Shown in pieces: positions 29,224 through 31,165 of a DNA stretch of 31,165 nucleotides. Within the stretch, counting starts at the first letter, position 1, and each line of letters opens with the position of its first letter. A model generated the notes under the pieces. That model was given only the letters and a program-made list of their open reading frames with translations, made no database searches and was not told the DNA's origin. The position numbers and the translations under genes are program-made. This DNA is from a virus: the IMG/VR virus record IMGVR_UViG_3300044858_005332, positions 1 through 31,165 of that record; one strand, given 5' to 3'.

Positions 29224-29687
29224 GCTGACTCCTGTGCTATTTGCACGGGCCATACGTACGGTAGGTCGGTCGGCTCTTGCCAGCCAAAACTGGCGTAGTG
29301 CCAGAAGTCTTTTCGCAATAAATTGCTGCGGTGACTCGCATGAAACTCTGCGTCGCCAAACCAAGCCGGGTATCGATTAGCAGAAATGGTGGGGCGAAGG
29401 CGGTTGTACGCTGTTGTGAACTCGCGCCCTAACTGATCTTGGAATCCTCGCGCCGCCCATTCGCGGCAGACGACTATTCCGTATACCAGTAGGGCGACCT
29501 CGTGTTCAGCCCACATCAAAACTGCAGGGTGGTTTTGCCATCCTTTTTTGCCCGGCTTGTGCGCGCCAATCGGCACGCCTCGGCACAGCAGAATTTGCTT
29601 GCACTCAAGACGCTGTTTTCCAAGCCTCTTGTTGTCTAGGCACCTAGCCGACTCCCTAAAGCTCGGGAGCGGTAGGAATGTTTGCAT
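29220..29687 (-). CDS. Pyrimidine-dimer DNA glycosylase-like protein (MSMEG_6728 type)
   Basis: A 155-aa protein. The N-terminus MQTFLPLPSFRESARCLDNK and the RLGKQRLECKQIL helix match the MSMEG_6728 group of the pyrimidine-dimer glycosylase (endonuclease V, DenV) family; further matches are GWQNHPAVLMW and FHASHRSNLLRKD near the end. If active it would recognise damaged bases, but this group is hardly characterised, so the substrate is open. It lacks a clear ribosome site and follows the poly-Asp gene after two bases. Confidence 0.76.
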   Translation of the reverse strand: MQTFLPLPSFRESARCLDNKRLGKQRLECKQILLCRGVPIGAHKPGKKGWQNHPAVLMWAEHEVALLVYGIVVCREWAARGFQDQLGREFTTAYNRLRPTISANRYPAWFGDAEFHASHRSNLLRKDFWHYASFGWQEPTDLPYVWPVQIAQESA

Positions 29688-29689
29688 TT

Positions 29690-30052
<363 letters not shown>

Positions 30053-30054
30053 AA

Positions 30055-31165
30055 TTACCCAATCTCTTTTTGTGTTGGCAGTTCGGTGCCGGCGCAAAAA
30101 TTATTAAACCAGTCGAGGGAGACGCGAATACCCGACATATTATGAATAACTTCTTCTCCCATGTAAACGCCTTCTTGCTGCAGCAGGTCGATGATGGCTG
30201 TCCAGTTTGGGTTTACGCTTCGGCCGCCGTGAAAATAGTGATCTATGGCGCGACGGTTTAACCACCAATGGTCAGCCCGTTTTAATATGTAATTGCCGGC
30301 TTGACGGCTGGTTCTGGGCTGCGGGAGCACGCATATTTTGCCGGCTAAAACGGCATCATTTACCGAGCGCATCAGGGTTTTGTGCGCGTCGGCGCCGTGC
30401 AGTATGAGTGACCGCGCGTGGGCGAGGTTAAATGTTTTTCCGTAGGTTTCTAGCAACCAATTGTTTAAATCCTGCAAAACCGTAAAAGTTAAAAATCCGG
30501 GACGCCCAAAAGAGGTCATCCGGTTTTGGAGGGTGCGCTGTACGTAAGCCGGCAGCACGTAACGCAGGGGCGATATGTCGGAGTCTTTGGCCGTCGTGGC
30601 GTGTTGGATGCTTTGCCACCCGTAACTAAGTGAAACATTTGCGGTTTGTTTTGTTACGCGAAGCAGCAGCGGCCTATTAAAATACCGCGGTACATTTTGA
30701 CCAAACACTTCGTCGTTAAACGCGCCCGAACAGATAACCGGCCAAACAATGTTGTTTGTTTTTGCTTCTAGAAAGTTGCCCGCGACGTGTTTTTGAAACG
30801 CCGTTGTTTTTTCTACGTCGCATCCTAGTGCTTCGGCTACACGCGTTGCTATGTCAAAAGTGTCTGCCGTAAGCGCGACAGCGACACAGTCTTTGCGCAA
30901 TGCGGGCGCCAATAGGTTTGCGATTGTGGCGCTAGCGAGCGCCCAGATGAGCGAGTTTTCATGCGCCGGTGTTGCGATATTATGCAGCGGCAGGGGCGCA
31001 ATTGGCATTGGAGTCGGGAAGTCTTTGTTCTTTGGCGGATTTGGCCAAGGATGTGTTTCGCGCACCTCACCGGCATGCGACAGTTCGTAGCGCACAAACC
31101 GGAATGTGCTGGTGTTGTCGTCCCAGCCGTACTGCGTAGAAACGTTTATAAGCTTTGGCGGATGC
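30055..31165 (-). CDS. Large protein of unknown function, 5' end outside the window
   Basis: At least 369 aa, open to the right edge; the frame continues past the GTG at 31093-31095 (upstream residues include STQYGWDDNTSTFRF), so the true start is outside. The first part seen is beta-like, followed by a Pro-rich linker (PWPNPPKNKDFPTPMP), then an alpha/beta middle (ENSLIWALASATIANLLAP, CVAVALTADTFDIATRVAEALG) and a C-terminal helical region with LDWFNNF. It somewhat recalls phage replication ATPases in layout, but I see no Walker A or B motif, so I do not assign a function. It lies just upstream of the poly-Asp gene (two-base spacing). Confidence 0.72.
   Translation of the reverse strand, partial: HPPKLINVSTQYGWDDNTSTFRFVRYELSHAGEVRETHPWPNPPKNKDFPTPMPIAPLPLHNIATPAHENSLIWALASATIANLLAPALRKDCVAVALTADTFDIATRVAEALGCDVEKTTAFQKHVAGNFLEAKTNNIVWPVICSGAFNDEVFGQNVPRYFNRPLLLRVTKQTANVSLSYGWQSIQHATTAKDSDISPLRYVLPAYVQRTLQNRMTSFGRPGFLTFTVLQDLNNWLLETYGKTFNLAHARSLILHGADAHKTLMRSVNDAVLAGKICVLPQPRTSRQAGNYILKRADHWWLNRRAIDHYFHGGRSVNPNWTAIIDLLQQEGVYMGEEVIHNMSGIRVSLDWFNNFCAGTELPTQKEIG

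Noticed and set aside
30055-31165. Call as a DUF927-like or primase-helicase ATPase
   Set aside because: The layout is loosely similar but no Walker motif can be found in the part inside the window.

Overview
This 31 kb window is part of a tailed double-stranded DNA phage (or prophage) genome. The decisive gene is a complete terminase large subunit (24521-26446, + strand) with an ATPase domain, a four-cysteine zinc module and a C-terminal nuclease domain. Around it lie more than 50 tightly packed, mostly small genes, nearly all on the minus strand and joined by ATGA, TAATG or TGATG overlaps. Many belong to families carried as accessory cargo by large phages. There is a tRNA-Thr gene and no head or tail gene apart from terminase, so this is probably the accessory part of a fairly large phage genome. 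The host cannot be read directly. The protein at 21277-22143 has an architecture I associate with Planctomycetota (helix-turn-helix-like block, Ala/Lys/Pro linker, short helical C-terminal block), and the AAA/DUF2997/DUF1257 gene set is common in planctomycetes and cyanobacteria. A planctomycete host is therefore a reasonable but unproven guess.

Layout by minus-strand transcription (right to left). 31165-28888: the 3' part of a large unknown protein, a poly-aspartate protein encoded by a 9-bp tandem repeat, a pyrimidine-dimer-glycosylase-like protein, a zinc protein and tRNA-Thr(TGT). 28848-26440: a GNAT acetyltransferase and six small genes, one zinc-ribbon-like, ending with a DUF4314-like protein that converges on terminase. 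26446-24521: terminase on the plus strand, whose likely ATG directly abuts the ATG of a divergent membrane-protein gene. 24520-22277: a noncoding gap with a nested inverted repeat, small membrane proteins and a dATP/dGTP diphosphohydrolase-like enzyme. 22276-18757: a transcription unit bounded by hairpins, with the planctomycete-like protein, a small basic protein, DUF1257 (Ycf35-like), DUF2997 and a Ycf46-like AAA ATPase. It continues with two small genes, a 314-aa helical protein and a beta-helix hexapeptide-repeat protein (16196-18703). 16199-7878: a long run of small cargo genes (DUF6878, DUF6915, Api92/YubB-like, ThrProGlyProTrp-type proteins, a tandem paralog pair), interrupted at 15107-15143 by a strong intrinsic terminator after an exported Cys-rich protein. 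7863-5040: a SAM methyltransferase with a regulatory domain and small genes, one of them membrane-anchored.

5039-4724 is a 316-bp noncoding region with several inverted repeats. It precedes a coupled four-gene cluster (4723-952): SEC-C zinc protein, a zinc-finger protein resembling the front half of plasmid rolling-circle Rep proteins, a CI-type helix-turn-helix fusion protein, and a 382-aa unknown. The window ends with a DnaQ-like DEDDh exonuclease (658-80).

The two most promising candidates for an undescribed system are the AAA/DUF2997/DUF1257 module with its helical partner (16196-21143) and the zinc-finger/CI-HTH cluster with its structured upstream region (952-5039).
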